From the NCBI GenBank assembly GCA_029261855.1, contig JAJDAN010000042.1:62001-126000 (forward strand): a DNA stretch of 64,000 bases, given 5' to 3'. The notes under the pieces were generated by a model, which was given only the letters and a program-made list of their open reading frames with translations, searched no databases and had not been told where the DNA came from. This DNA is from Deltaproteobacteria bacterium. Its GTDB lineage: Bacteria; Myxococcota_A; UBA9160; UBA4427. Shown here piece by piece: positions 7,487-16,112 of the stretch. Every line of letters begins with the position of its first letter. The stretch's first letter is position 1. The translations under genes and the position numbers were made by a program.

Positions 7487-8668
7487 GTGCCTGGTCCGCT
7501 CGACGGATACCGCATCATCGACGTCACCCAGATGATCTCGGGGCCCATGGCCACGATGATCCTGGGAGACCAGGGCGCCGATGTGATCAAGGTCGAGCCG
7601 CCCGGACGCGGAGACCTCACGCGGGCCCTCGGTGGCGGCACGCGCCGGATGTCGCCGATCTTCGCCACCTGCAATCGCAACAAGCGCGGCATCGTGCTCG
7701 ATCTGAAGCAGCCAGCGGGCGTCGAGCTGTTGAAGCGCATGGTCGCGAGCGCCGACCTCTTCGTGCAGAACTTCCGGCCGGGTGCCGCGGAACGAATGGG
7801 CATCGGTGAAGCCGCGCTTCGGGCCGTCAACCCCAAGCTGATCTACGTCTCGATCAGCGGCTTCGGCGACAGCGGTCCCTACGCGCACAAGCGCGTGTAC
7901 GACCCGGTCATCCAGGCGCTCTCGGGCCTTGCGGACATACAGGGCGGCAGCGGCAAGCGACCCCGCATGCTGCGCCTGATCGTCCCGGACAAAGTCACGG
8001 CGCTGACGGCCGCCCAGGCCATGACGGCCGCCTTTCTCGCGCGCGAGCGCACCGGTGAGGGCCAGCACGTCCGGCTCGCCATGCTCGACGCGGTGATCTC
8101 GTTCTTGTGGCCCGAAGGCATGGCGCGGCACACCTACGTCGGCCCGGACATCGGCGTGTCGCGCCCAAGCGAGGTGCGCGATCTCGTGTTCGAAACGACG
8201 GACGGCTTCATTACGGCGGGCGCCGTTTCCGACGCCGAGTGGCAGGGCCTCGCGAAGGCCGTCGGCCACCCGGAATGGCTCGAGGACGAGCGCTTCAAGA
8301 CCCCGGCCGGGCGCGTCAAGCACGCCGACGCGCGGCTCGAGATGACCGCCGACGTGCTCGCGACCCGCAGCTCGGACGAATGGCTCGAGCTGCTCGATCG
8401 TCACCAGGTGCCGTGCGCGCCCATCGTGCGGCGCGAGGACCTGGCGGACAACGTGCAGGTGGTCGCCAACGACCTGATCGTCGAATCCGAGCACCCGCTC
8501 ACGGGCCGCATGCGTCAGCCGCGTCCGCCGGCGCGCTTCGAGGGGACCCCGTCGGACATCCGGCGACCGGCGCCGGGACTCGGCGAACACGGGGACGAGC
8601 TGCTCACCGACCTCGGCCTCGACGCCCAGGCGATTGCGGCCCTGCACGACGACGGCGTCGTCGGCTAG
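7487..8668 (+). CDS. CaiB/BaiF-type CoA transferase
   Basis: A 393-residue class III CoA transferase. It has the N-terminal GYRIIDVTQMISGPMAT strand, DVIKVEPP, and YDPVIQALSG, whose Asp near residue 139 is the position that forms the acyl anhydride in the family. GTG 7487 yields the standard N terminus. Such enzymes move CoA between carboxylates or isomerise 2-methylacyl-CoA (the racemase branch). The racemase branch would suit a branched or sterol side-chain degrader, but the sequence alone does not separate the branches. Confidence 0.92.
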   Translation: MPGPLDGYRIIDVTQMISGPMATMILGDQGADVIKVEPPGRGDLTRALGGGTRRMSPIFATCNRNKRGIVLDLKQPAGVELLKRMVASADLFVQNFRPGAAERMGIGEAALRAVNPKLIYVSISGFGDSGPYAHKRVYDPVIQALSGLADIQGGSGKRPRMLRLIVPDKVTALTAAQAMTAAFLARERTGEGQHVRLAMLDAVISFLWPEGMARHTYVGPDIGVSRPSEVRDLVFETTDGFITAGAVSDAEWQGLAKAVGHPEWLEDERFKTPAGRVKHADARLEMTADVLATRSSDEWLELLDRHQVPCAPIVRREDLADNVQVVANDLIVESEHPLTGRMRQPRPPARFEGTPSDIRRPAPGLGEHGDELLTDLGLDAQAIAALHDDGVVG

Positions 8669-8708
8669 AAGCACCCGCGAGCCCCACCCCAGGAAAGAGG
8701 GAGACGAA

Positions 8709-9254
8709 TTGGATTTCGCAGGCCTGCTCAAGGAAACGTGGGATCGGTTCATCGCCGAGATCGCGCCGCTGGTGCTCTTCACCCTGGTCGGCTGGCTGCT
8801 CTGCTTCACCATCATCCTGATCCCGACCGTGGCGGGCGGCTGGACACGCGGCTTCCTCGCCTACACCCGGGACGGCACGGCGCCGAACTTCGAGGAGCTG
8901 TGGAACTTCGACGACTTCCTGCCGATCACCCTGATGATCGTGCTGGGCGTGATCGGGATCAGCATCGGCTACATGCTGTTCTTCATCCCGGGCGTGATCG
9001 TGAGCGTCTGGTGGATGTACGCCATGTACTTCCTGCTCGACCGCGACATGGGCGTCGTCGAGGCGTTCGGCGCCAGCAAGGAGGCCGTGAGCCACGACGG
9101 CTTCGCGAACCATCTGGTCGTCTTCCTCATCCTGTGTGCCCTCGGGATGCTGGGTGGCGCCCTGTCGGGCATCGGCAGCCTGCTCACGACGCCCTTCGCC
9201 TTCGTGATGGTTTCGCTCGTGTACCTGGAACTGGAGGGGCACGGCCGGGTCTGA
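8709..9254 (+). CDS. Integral membrane protein, function unknown
   Basis: A 181-residue protein starting at TTG 8709 after a purine-rich ribosome site (AGGAAAGAGGGAG). It begins LDFAGLLKETW. Four to five hydrophobic segments follow: APLVLFTLVGWLLCFTIIL, FLPITLMIVLGVIGISIG, MLFFIPGVIVSVWWMY, then HLVVFLILCALGMLGG. The layout, with a P-G-V/I turn between helices and a DRDMGVVEA loop, resembles small DUF975/glycerophosphodiester-like membrane domains. No enzymatic residues are evident. Confidence 0.75.
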   Translation: MDFAGLLKETWDRFIAEIAPLVLFTLVGWLLCFTIILIPTVAGGWTRGFLAYTRDGTAPNFEELWNFDDFLPITLMIVLGVIGISIGYMLFFIPGVIVSVWWMYAMYFLLDRDMGVVEAFGASKEAVSHDGFANHLVVFLILCALGMLGGALSGIGSLLTTPFAFVMVSLVYLELEGHGRV

Positions 9255-9318
9255 CGCAGCGGCGGCGCCCAACCTGAGGCGCGGCCGCGCCTAGCCCGGG
9301 GAGAGGCCCCGCCCGCCC

Positions 9319-9335
9319 CTAGGGGTCATCCCTAG
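9319..9335 (+). promoter_or_regulatory. Perfect inverted repeat CTAGGG-N5-CCCTAG, candidate operator
   Basis: Six-base arms CTAGGG (9319-9324) and CCCTAG (9330-9335) are separated by five bases, 72 bases before the start of the dockerin/cohesin operon. The size and symmetry fit a dimeric NarL/LuxR-type response-regulator site. I did not see a second copy with both arms in the window. A binding role is inference. Confidence 0.5.
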
Positions 9336-9406
9336 TTCTGGCGATAGGCTCCCACCCACTCTTCAGTTCATCATCGCCCTCTCTGGAAACACAGGAGGGT
9401 GTATCG

Positions 9407-11920
9407 ATGACCAGGACCCCCAGTCTGCGGGCGGCTGCGCTCATCGGCCTCGTCGGCGCGACGCTCGCGCTCTCCGCGTCCGCGCGAGAGGTCTGCGACC
9501 CGCTTCCCGATCCCGCCTTCACGGGCAGCGAGTCCGTAGATCTCACCGGACCCGCGCGACCCGACAACGACCTCACCGGCGCGCCGCTCGGACCGGCCGA
9601 GATGTCCTATCAGTTCACCGCTCACGGGGTGACCTTCCGCTTCGACAGCCTTTCGGGCGAGCCGCTCGACACGACGGGTGGCGACGGGATCTTCTCCTGG
9701 GGGTTCGGCGGGGGTCAGGGCGTCGCCCTCACCGTGAACCCGCCCGTCGCAGCCATGGGGCTGTCGGGCTACGAGCTCGACGGCTGCCCGGGCGCCACCT
9801 ACTCGGGCGCCGGCGGGAGCCAGGAAGCCACCGCGGTCAGCTGCAACGGAGGCTTCCCCTGCCCCGCCACCCCGGCGAACCCCTCGTTCTTCGGAGCCGC
9901 CGACATCGGTCTGGTGGGCGCCGTCGACATCAGCCAGCCCGCCTCCCTCTTCCTCGTCACCGAGCTGGTCTTCGTGCCGAGCGGGCCCCCACCCGTCGAG
10001 ACGGCAGACGTCGCGATCGCCAAGTCAGAAGCCAGCGACCGGGACGTCGCATCGGGCGGCGAGCTCATCTCCTACGAGGTCGACGTGACCAACGCCGGCC
10101 CGGACGACGGCACCGGCCTGATCGTGTCCGACTTCATGCCCGCCGGCATCTTCACCACTGCCAACCACGACGGCCAGGGCAACGACGCCTTCGACGCGAT
10201 CAACGAAGTCTACAGCCTGACCGAGCCGGCGCTGGCCGACGGCGCGGCGCTGTCCATCGACATCGATGCCATGACCTCGGCAGACCGGAAGGTCTTCAGT
10301 TGTCACGACAAGCTCATCAACGTCGCCATCGTGAGCGCAGCGGTGAACGACCCCGACGTCGCCAACAACATCGCGGTGCACAGCATCGGCTTCGACCTCG
10401 TCTCTGTCGCCGGCGTCGCCGAGGACTGCAACGACGGCATCGACAACGACTGCAACGGCTACATCGACTGTCAGGATTCTCCCTGCACCTGCCGGCCTTC
10501 GTTGCAGCCGCTACCGGGCGGAACTGCCAACCCGCTGTGTTCGGACATCCTGGGGACCGGCCTCGTGCGGGACGAGCGCGGAGACCTGCGGTACTGCGGC
10601 GTCGCTGCCGACCACGGCTGCACCGTGCCGCGCGGTGCCTGCGGCGGCGTCACCGTCCCGGCTGCGTGCTGCGACGTCAACCTGTTCTCGAATCCCCAGG
10701 CCGTGCTCACCCTGTCGGCCTGCGACGTCGGCGTACCCGGCTGCGTGCCCCGGGACCCCAACTTCAAGGAATCGATCCCCGGCGTCACCCTCGAAGGCTA
10801 CGGCTACACCGAGGCCGGCCTCACGATGACCTACATCCTGCACTACGAGAACGTGGGCACGGCGGACGCCCTGAACGTCCAGGTGATCGACGTGCTCGAC
10901 GACGATCTGGACGACTCCACCCTCGTGGTCCAGGACGGGGGGGTCTACGACCCGGGTACGCGCACCCTGATCTGGACGGACCCTGTCGTGCCGCCCGGCG
11001 AGCCACGGCAGGTCAGCTTCGAGGTCGACGTCCGCGCCGACGCCGCGCCCAGCACGCGGGTGCGCAACGTCGGGACGATCGTCTTCCCCAACGCGGTGCC
11101 GCCGACGCGCATCGACACGAACTTCGTCGAGCATGTCATCCCCGAACCGAACTTCGTCCCGGCGCCGGAGCTGGCCGTGATCGGTTGCGAGGAAACCGAG
11201 CCCGGCAGCGGACTGTGGAAGGTGCAGCTCGGCAACGAGGGGCACGGCTTCGCATACGACGTCCGCGCGCGCATCGTGTCGCCGCCCGGGTCCGTCGTCG
11301 TGAGCGACGCCGAGGTCGGCTTTGGCCACCCCGACGATCCGCCGGACGGGTCCTTCACCACTGTCGTGCCCGCCGCCATCAGCACGAGCCTCGACACCGT
11401 GGCCTTCACGACGCAAACCCCCGACGACCCGTGTGCGGCGCTGTCGTGGCATCTCGAATGGGGCGACCTGGCCGGGGGCGCGTTCAGTGCAGACGTCCAG
11501 GAAGCGCCGGACCGGGACGTCGACGCCGTGGCGGACGACGCGGACAACTGCCCCGACGACTACAACCCGGGCCAGCAGGACAGCGACGGTGACGGCCTGG
11601 GGGATGCCTGCGACGGGCCGCCGGCAACTTCGTGCGATGTGGACGACGACGGCGACGTCGACCTCAACGACGTGAACGCGATATTCGCCGCCCGCGGCCA
11701 GACGGCGACAAGCCCCGACGACCCGCGCGACTCCAACGGCGACGGGATCGTCAGCGTGAACGATGGACGCATCTGCACCCTGCAGTGCACGCTGGCGAAC
11801 TGTCGGGCCCCTGCGCAGTGCGGCCTACTGGGGCTCGAGCCGCTTCTGGTCCTGTGGATCGTCAGACGGCGACGGCGGGGACCGTCTTCCCGCGCCCGCC
11901 AACGAGGAGAGACCCGATGA
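9407..11920 (+). CDS. Large secreted multidomain protein with dockerin-like repeat
   Basis: An 837-residue exported protein with a signal peptide (AALIGLVGATLALSASA). The order of domains is: an N-terminal beta domain (about 30-195); a DUF11-like beta domain (about 203-325); a Cys/Asp stretch CNDGIDNDCNGYIDC near 341; a second DUF11-like domain from about 465; and a calcium-binding thrombospondin type-3-like segment (DDADNCPDDYNP, DSDGDGLGDACDG). Then come two EF-like loops, DVDDDGDVDLND and DSNGDGIVSVND, near 742-795, spaced as in a type I dockerin. The tail CGLLGLEPLLVLWIVRRRRR (hydrophobic helix plus arginines) resembles a sorting signal. It is coupled by ATGA to a cohesin-bearing gene. 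Confidence 0.82.
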   Translation: MTRTPSLRAAALIGLVGATLALSASAREVCDPLPDPAFTGSESVDLTGPARPDNDLTGAPLGPAEMSYQFTAHGVTFRFDSLSGEPLDTTGGDGIFSWGFGGGQGVALTVNPPVAAMGLSGYELDGCPGATYSGAGGSQEATAVSCNGGFPCPATPANPSFFGAADIGLVGAVDISQPASLFLVTELVFVPSGPPPVETADVAIAKSEASDRDVASGGELISYEVDVTNAGPDDGTGLIVSDFMPAGIFTTANHDGQGNDAFDAINEVYSLTEPALADGAALSIDIDAMTSADRKVFSCHDKLINVAIVSAAVNDPDVANNIAVHSIGFDLVSVAGVAEDCNDGIDNDCNGYIDCQDSPCTCRPSLQPLPGGTANPLCSDILGTGLVRDERGDLRYCGVAADHGCTVPRGACGGVTVPAACCDVNLFSNPQAVLTLSACDVGVPGCVPRDPNFKESIPGVTLEGYGYTEAGLTMTYILHYENVGTADALNVQVIDVLDDDLDDSTLVVQDGGVYDPGTRTLIWTDPVVPPGEPRQVSFEVDVRADAAPSTRVRNVGTIVFPNAVPPTRIDTNFVEHVIPEPNFVPAPELAVIGCEETEPGSGLWKVQLGNEGHGFAYDVRARIVSPPGSVVVSDAEVGFGHPDDPPDGSFTTVVPAAISTSLDTVAFTTQTPDDPCAALSWHLEWGDLAGGAFSADVQEAPDRDVDAVADDADNCPDDYNPGQQDSDGDGLGDACDGPPATSCDVDDDGDVDLNDVNAIFAARGQTATSPDDPRDSNGDGIVSVNDGRICTLQCTLANCRAPAQCGLLGLEPLLVLWIVRRRRRGPSSRARQRGETR

Positions 11921-12579
11921 GTTACGCACATCCTTCGTCCCGGGCGGCGATCTCCGCTCTGTTGCTGACGGGGCTCCTGCCCCTTTTCCTGGCTGGGCCC
12001 GCGCGATCGGCGACGATCGGCTTCTCTGCGTCTGCGACCGTCGTCGATGTGGGCGAGTCGTTCGTCGTGGATGTCGTCGTGTTCGGGCTCGCGGGTGAGA
12101 TCGTCAGCGCCTACGACCTCGACATCGTCTACGACGACGCGGTCATCTCCCTCGACAGCATCGTGTTCACCAACGCGGTGGGGGACCCGGGTCTGTTCGA
12201 GGCTTTCGTCAGCTCATCGACCGGTCCGGGGCTCGTCGACCTCGCGGGGCTGTCGCTGTTGTCGGACGCCGACCTGCTGGCAGGCCAGGGCGGCGACTCG
12301 GTGATCCTGGCGTCGCTGGGCTTCACGGCGCACACGGAAGGCTCGACTCCCCTCGGCTTCGTGTTCGACGCGTTCAACGACGTCAAGGGGGCGGGCGCCC
12401 TGATCTTGCCACTGGAGGCGGCTCCGGGTTCGGTCACCGCGGGAACCCCCATCCCCGAGCCCACGAGCGCCCTGCTCTTCGGGACCGGTCTACTCATCGC
12501 GTGCGCGAACTCTCGCAACCGCAACCGCAGGCTCAACCGCAACCGCAACCGCAACCGCAAGCGTCGAGGCGCTGGCTAG
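11917..12579 (+). CDS. Cohesin-domain PEP-CTERM protein
   Basis: A 220-residue exported protein. After a signal peptide (LLLTGLLPLFLAGPARSA), residues about 30-165 have the cohesin strand pattern: VVDVGESFVVDVVVFGLA, YDLDIVYDDAVISLDSI, and a hydrophobic SVILASLGFTA strand. The PEP-CTERM tail begins at IPEPTSALLFGTGLLIA and ends in an Asn/Arg-rich basic run. Exosortase-type systems recognise PEP-CTERM and process the tail at the membrane. The upstream gene encodes a dockerin-like module, so a secreted cohesin-dockerin complex is the natural inference. No exosortase lies in the window. Confidence 0.8.
   Translation: MSYAHPSSRAAISALLLTGLLPLFLAGPARSATIGFSASATVVDVGESFVVDVVVFGLAGEIVSAYDLDIVYDDAVISLDSIVFTNAVGDPGLFEAFVSSSTGPGLVDLAGLSLLSDADLLAGQGGDSVILASLGFTAHTEGSTPLGFVFDAFNDVKGAGALILPLEAAPGSVTAGTPIPEPTSALLFGTGLLIACANSRNRNRRLNRNRNRNRKRRGAG
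12517..12558 (+). repeat. Hexanucleotide repeat (AACCGC) in the PEP-CTERM tail
   Basis: AACCGC occurs at 12517 and 12523, then four times in tandem from 12535 to 12558, after one interrupting hexamer at 12529. It encodes alternating Asn-Arg residues after the membrane helix of the cohesin protein. In-frame unit loss or gain would change only the length of the basic tail that exosortase processing should remove. Confidence 0.9.
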
Positions 12580-12628
12580 GAACGTGCGCGGCAGAACGCC
12601 GCGCACCCGCAGCCTGTGGTTCCGGCCG

Positions 12629-13696
12629 CTAGCCGGAGGTGGGTTCTTCCGGTACGCCGTAGCGGAGCAGGGTAAAGAGGTTCGTCCCGACGATCTCGTC
12701 GTTCTGGTTGTAGTAGGTGCTGAGATTCGTCTGGAAGTAGCCCGGCCCGAGCGCCGTGCGCTTGAGAGGCGAGCAGTCGAGCAGCTCTCCCGTCGAGAAG
12801 ACTCGGTCGCCCGGGCGCAGCGGCGTGCCGTAGTACTGCACCGAACGCGTGGCGATGGTGTCCGTCGCGCCGGGCGGTGTGTACATCCCCGGACGACCCC
12901 CTGCTGAGGCCGCGACCGGGGGCCAGGGCTTGCGGTCCGGACAATCGACGTCAGGGGCGCTCGAATCCACGCCGCTTCGGCCCGCGCGCGGCATCATCCA
13001 CGAGATCAAGCCCATGGGCGGCGCGATCACGCCCTTGTGGCGGCTCTTGAGCGCGTACTCGCCGGCCTCGTAGAGGGGGTTCGCGTCCTCGACCATGTCG
13101 CACCAGTACATGATCTGGACCTCACTGATGGGATAGCCGCCCGCTTGCTTGGCGCTTTCCTTGCCCAGCCATTCCTGGGCCGATTCCGGAATGCCGCGGT
13201 TCACGGGCACCTCGGGCTTCTGGAGGTCGGTCTTGGGCTTGACCCCGCCGTACGTGTCCGAGGGCATGGCGATCGTCGCCGACGATCTCGCCGCAAGGCC
13301 GCGCGCGCCGGTCGCCGTCATGTCGATCTCGACGATGCAGTCGCTGCCGTCCCAGTACTTGCGGACGACGCGTCCGCGGATCTCGGCGACGTCACCCGGC
13401 ACCAGCTGACCGACCATCTGCAAGCTCGTCGAACGGAAGTCGGCCTCGGGCCCGGACCAGTCCGTCACGTAGCGCGCGAACAACGCCTGCTCGAACATGG
13501 TGTTGACGAACATGTCCGGGTTCCCGATCGACTTCGAGTAGACCGGATTGTGGTGATACGGCATGAGATCGCGCGTGCCGCACACCCCCAGCACGAGGGT
13601 CTTGACCGTGATGGGAAAGGACAGCGGCGGAAGCGCTTCGCCGCGGATCGCTTCTTCCCAGAGCTTCGATTCGGTGTTCGCAAGTAGCAGGGGCAT
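12629..13696 (-). CDS. Double hot-dog MaoC-family acyl-CoA hydratase
   Basis: A 355-residue protein made of two hot-dog halves. The N-terminal half is MaoC-like, with the hydratase motif region LMPYHHNPVYSKSIG and FVNTMFEQALFARY. The C-terminal half is FAS1-like (IMYWCDMVEDANPLYEAGEYA, HKGVIAPPMGLISWMMP), with the D-x(4)-H-like hydration site split as in eukaryotic-type MFE-2 hydratases. It lies 66 bases downstream of two adjacent acyl-CoA dehydrogenases in one minus-strand run, so dehydrogenation then hydration of the same CoA ester is likely. It is fused here, whereas the 1830-2759 pair is split. Confidence 0.85.
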   Translation of the reverse strand: MPLLLANTESKLWEEAIRGEALPPLSFPITVKTLVLGVCGTRDLMPYHHNPVYSKSIGNPDMFVNTMFEQALFARYVTDWSGPEADFRSTSLQMVGQLVPGDVAEIRGRVVRKYWDGSDCIVEIDMTATGARGLAARSSATIAMPSDTYGGVKPKTDLQKPEVPVNRGIPESAQEWLGKESAKQAGGYPISEVQIMYWCDMVEDANPLYEAGEYALKSRHKGVIAPPMGLISWMMPRAGRSGVDSSAPDVDCPDRKPWPPVAASAGGRPGMYTPPGATDTIATRSVQYYGTPLRPGDRVFSTGELLDCSPLKRTALGPGYFQTNLSTYYNQNDEIVGTNLFTLLRYGVPEEPTSG

Positions 13697-13762
13697 TGGG
13701 GGGGACCTTTGCGAGAGGGGGCCTTTGTGAGAGACGGCGTAGCTTCCGAGAGACGCGCGCGT

Positions 13763-14893
13763 TCAGTCCTTGGGGAGCCCGAGGATCCGCTCCGAGATGA
13801 TGTTGCGCTGGATGTTCGGTGTGCCGCCGCCGATCACCGTGCCGTGATAGCCGAGGGAGCCCGTCTGCCACTTCCCTTCGTGCTGGGCACTCGAGCCCAG
13901 CAGGGCGTTGGACAGATTCCACATCTCGTGTTCGAGTTGTCCCCGCACGAGCTTGTTGACCGACGTCTCGGTGCCGGCGGGCTCGCCGCGCAGCTGCTTG
14001 GTGAGGTAACGCATGCCGTTCAGGCGCATGGCCGAGATCTTCGCCTGGAAGCCGGCGAGTGCACGCCGCACGGCCGCATCCTCGCTGGCGGGCCGTCCGC
14101 CCCGCCGGGTCTCGCGCGCCAGGGCGATCAGGTCGTCGAGATGACGCAGCTTCTCCGTCGCCTCCGAGATGCCGGAACGCTCGTTGGCCAGGGCGCGCAC
14201 CACCACCATCCAGCCCTGGCCCTCCTCTCCCAGGCGGCTGTCGACGGGCACGCGGACGTCGTTGAAGAACACCTGGTTGAAGCTGTGCACACCGGTGAGT
14301 GCGGGGATCGGGCGCACCTCGATGCCCGGCCGGTCCATCGATACCAGCAGGCAGGTGATGCCCTTGTATTTCGAGGCGCCCGGGTCGGTGCGGACCATCA
14401 TGAAGATGTACTTCGCCTTGTGGGCGAGGGTCGTCCAGATCTTCGATCCATTGATCACGTACTCGTCGCCGTCGCGGGTCGCACGGCACTGAAGCCCGGC
14501 CAGGTCGCTTCCGATGTCCGGCTCCGAGTAGCCCGTGCACCACACGGAGTCCCCCGCGAGCAGCTCGGGCAGGAACTTCTGCTGTTGGGCCTCGGTGCCG
14601 TGCATGATGATCGACGGGCCCACCCAGGTGAGCCCCATGAAGTCGGATCCGAGGGGCGGCGCGCGCCGGGCCGAGCACTCTTCTTTCAGGATGAACTGCT
14701 CGATCAGCGTCCCGCCGTACCCGCCGTGCTCCTTGGGCCAGTGAAAGCCCAGCCATCCTTTCTCGCCGAGGGCGTGATTCCACGCCCGCAGCTCGGCTTC
14801 GGTCGGCGGATCGCTCGCGGGCAGGTTGGCGTCGAGGAAGCTACGCACCTCGGCCCGGAAGGCCTCTTCTGCTTTCGTGAAGTGGAAGTCCAC
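13763..14893 (-). CDS. Acyl-CoA dehydrogenase, subunit of a paired dehydrogenase
   Basis: A 376-residue ACAD starting at GTG 14893, one base after the stop of a second ACAD gene. FAD and substrate motifs are present: WCTGYSEPDIGSDLAGLQ, the ITCLLVSMDRPGI beta strand, and the C-terminal GGTPNIQRNIISERILGLP segment. Bacterial sterol-side-chain ACADs are often alpha2beta2 heterotetramers encoded by adjacent genes with only one catalytic base per pair. The adjacency and unequal sequences fit that pattern; the subunit arrangement is inference. Confidence 0.9.
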   Translation of the reverse strand: MDFHFTKAEEAFRAEVRSFLDANLPASDPPTEAELRAWNHALGEKGWLGFHWPKEHGGYGGTLIEQFILKEECSARRAPPLGSDFMGLTWVGPSIIMHGTEAQQQKFLPELLAGDSVWCTGYSEPDIGSDLAGLQCRATRDGDEYVINGSKIWTTLAHKAKYIFMMVRTDPGASKYKGITCLLVSMDRPGIEVRPIPALTGVHSFNQVFFNDVRVPVDSRLGEEGQGWMVVVRALANERSGISEATEKLRHLDDLIALARETRRGGRPASEDAAVRRALAGFQAKISAMRLNGMRYLTKQLRGEPAGTETSVNKLVRGQLEHEMWNLSNALLGSSAQHEGKWQTGSLGYHGTVIGGGTPNIQRNIISERILGLPKD

Positions 14894-14894
14894 C

Positions 14895-16022
14895 CTAGTA
14901 GCCTCCCAGTCGAGCGATGCGGTCGTAGTGGTAGTCCTCGTCACCGAAGAGCGGACGACTCCACTTCGAGCGTTTGAGGTAGAGCTGGACGTCGTACTCC
15001 GCCGTGTAGCCGACGGCACCGTGCAGCTGGATGGCGTCGATGCCCGCACGCGTGATCGCCTGGGCGCCGAAGGCCTTGGCCTCGGACACCGCGAGCGCAA
15101 CGTGATCGGGGCTCTCGTCGAGCGCCCAGGCCGCGTAGTACGTCAACGACTTCAGACTTTCGAGATCGACGTAGATCTCAGCCAACGGGTGCTTGACGCC
15201 CTGGAAATGCCCGATGGGCTGCCCGAACTGGACGCGGTCCTTCGCGAACTGCACGGTCAGGTCGAGCACGCCTTCGATGGTGCCCACGGCCTCTGCGGTC
15301 ACCGCCGCTGCGCCGCGGTCGAGATGCGCCGCGATCGCCGGCCACGCGGACCCGACTCTTCCGAGCAGGGCGTCGGACCCGATTCGCACGCCGTCCAGGC
15401 GCAGGCTGCCGACGCGCTTCGTGCGGTCGAGGGTCGGGGTCGGGACGACACTGAGCCCCGGCGTGTCCCGCTCGATGACCGCGAGCCCGAGATCGTCGGG
15501 TGCGTCTCCGCTGCGGAACGCGACGACGTAGAGATCGGCGAAATCGGCGTCGACCACGAAGCACTTTTCACCGTTCAGGACGAAGCCGCTGCCGTCTGCG
15601 ACGGCCCGCAGCTGGACGCCTTCAGCCGCCAGGAGGTCGTCTGCTTCGAGCAGCGCCACCGTCGCGACGGTGGTACCTGCAGCGAGACCCGGCAGCCAGC
15701 GGCTCTTCTGTGCGGCGTCGCCGGCGTCGCTCAGCAGTGCACCTGCAAGCACCGTGGACAGCAGGGGCGACGGGAACAGCGACCGCCCCGTCTCTTCCAG
15801 CAGCACGACGAGGTCGGTCCAACCGAGGCCGGCCCCTCCGTATTCCTCGGGCAGGATCAAGCCGAGGAAGCCGAGCTCACCGAGCAACTTCCAATGGTCC
15901 GGCGAGTAGCCTTCCGGTGTCGCGGCGATCTCGCGCACGCGATCCAGCGGACAGTTGCGGTCGAGGAACTTGCGCACCTGATCGCGCAGCAGGTCCTGCT
16001 CTTCGGAGAAGCCAAAATTCAT
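14895..16022 (-). CDS. Acyl-CoA dehydrogenase, second subunit of the pair
   Basis: A 375-residue ACAD with the N-terminal helix EEQDLLRDQVRKFLDRN, a compressed middle domain, and the C-terminal QLHGAVGYTAEYDVQLYLKR helix. The usual TEPxxGSD FAD loop is not recognisable (the region reads ALLEADDLLAAEG), which suits a partly degenerate subunit in a heteromeric ACAD. It is first in a minus-strand run with the next ACAD (1-base gap) and a double hot-dog hydratase. Confidence 0.9.
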   Translation of the reverse strand: MNFGFSEEQDLLRDQVRKFLDRNCPLDRVREIAATPEGYSPDHWKLLGELGFLGLILPEEYGGAGLGWTDLVVLLEETGRSLFPSPLLSTVLAGALLSDAGDAAQKSRWLPGLAAGTTVATVALLEADDLLAAEGVQLRAVADGSGFVLNGEKCFVVDADFADLYVVAFRSGDAPDDLGLAVIERDTPGLSVVPTPTLDRTKRVGSLRLDGVRIGSDALLGRVGSAWPAIAAHLDRGAAAVTAEAVGTIEGVLDLTVQFAKDRVQFGQPIGHFQGVKHPLAEIYVDLESLKSLTYYAAWALDESPDHVALAVSEAKAFGAQAITRAGIDAIQLHGAVGYTAEYDVQLYLKRSKWSRPLFGDEDYHYDRIARLGGY

Positions 16023-16112
16023 CGCGCGCGAGTCGCTTTCATTCGAGGTTCCGGCCGGGATGGCCCGGCGAAGGGGACGGGAGAAGACAGACAGAAAATG
16101 CGGTCATCCAGT

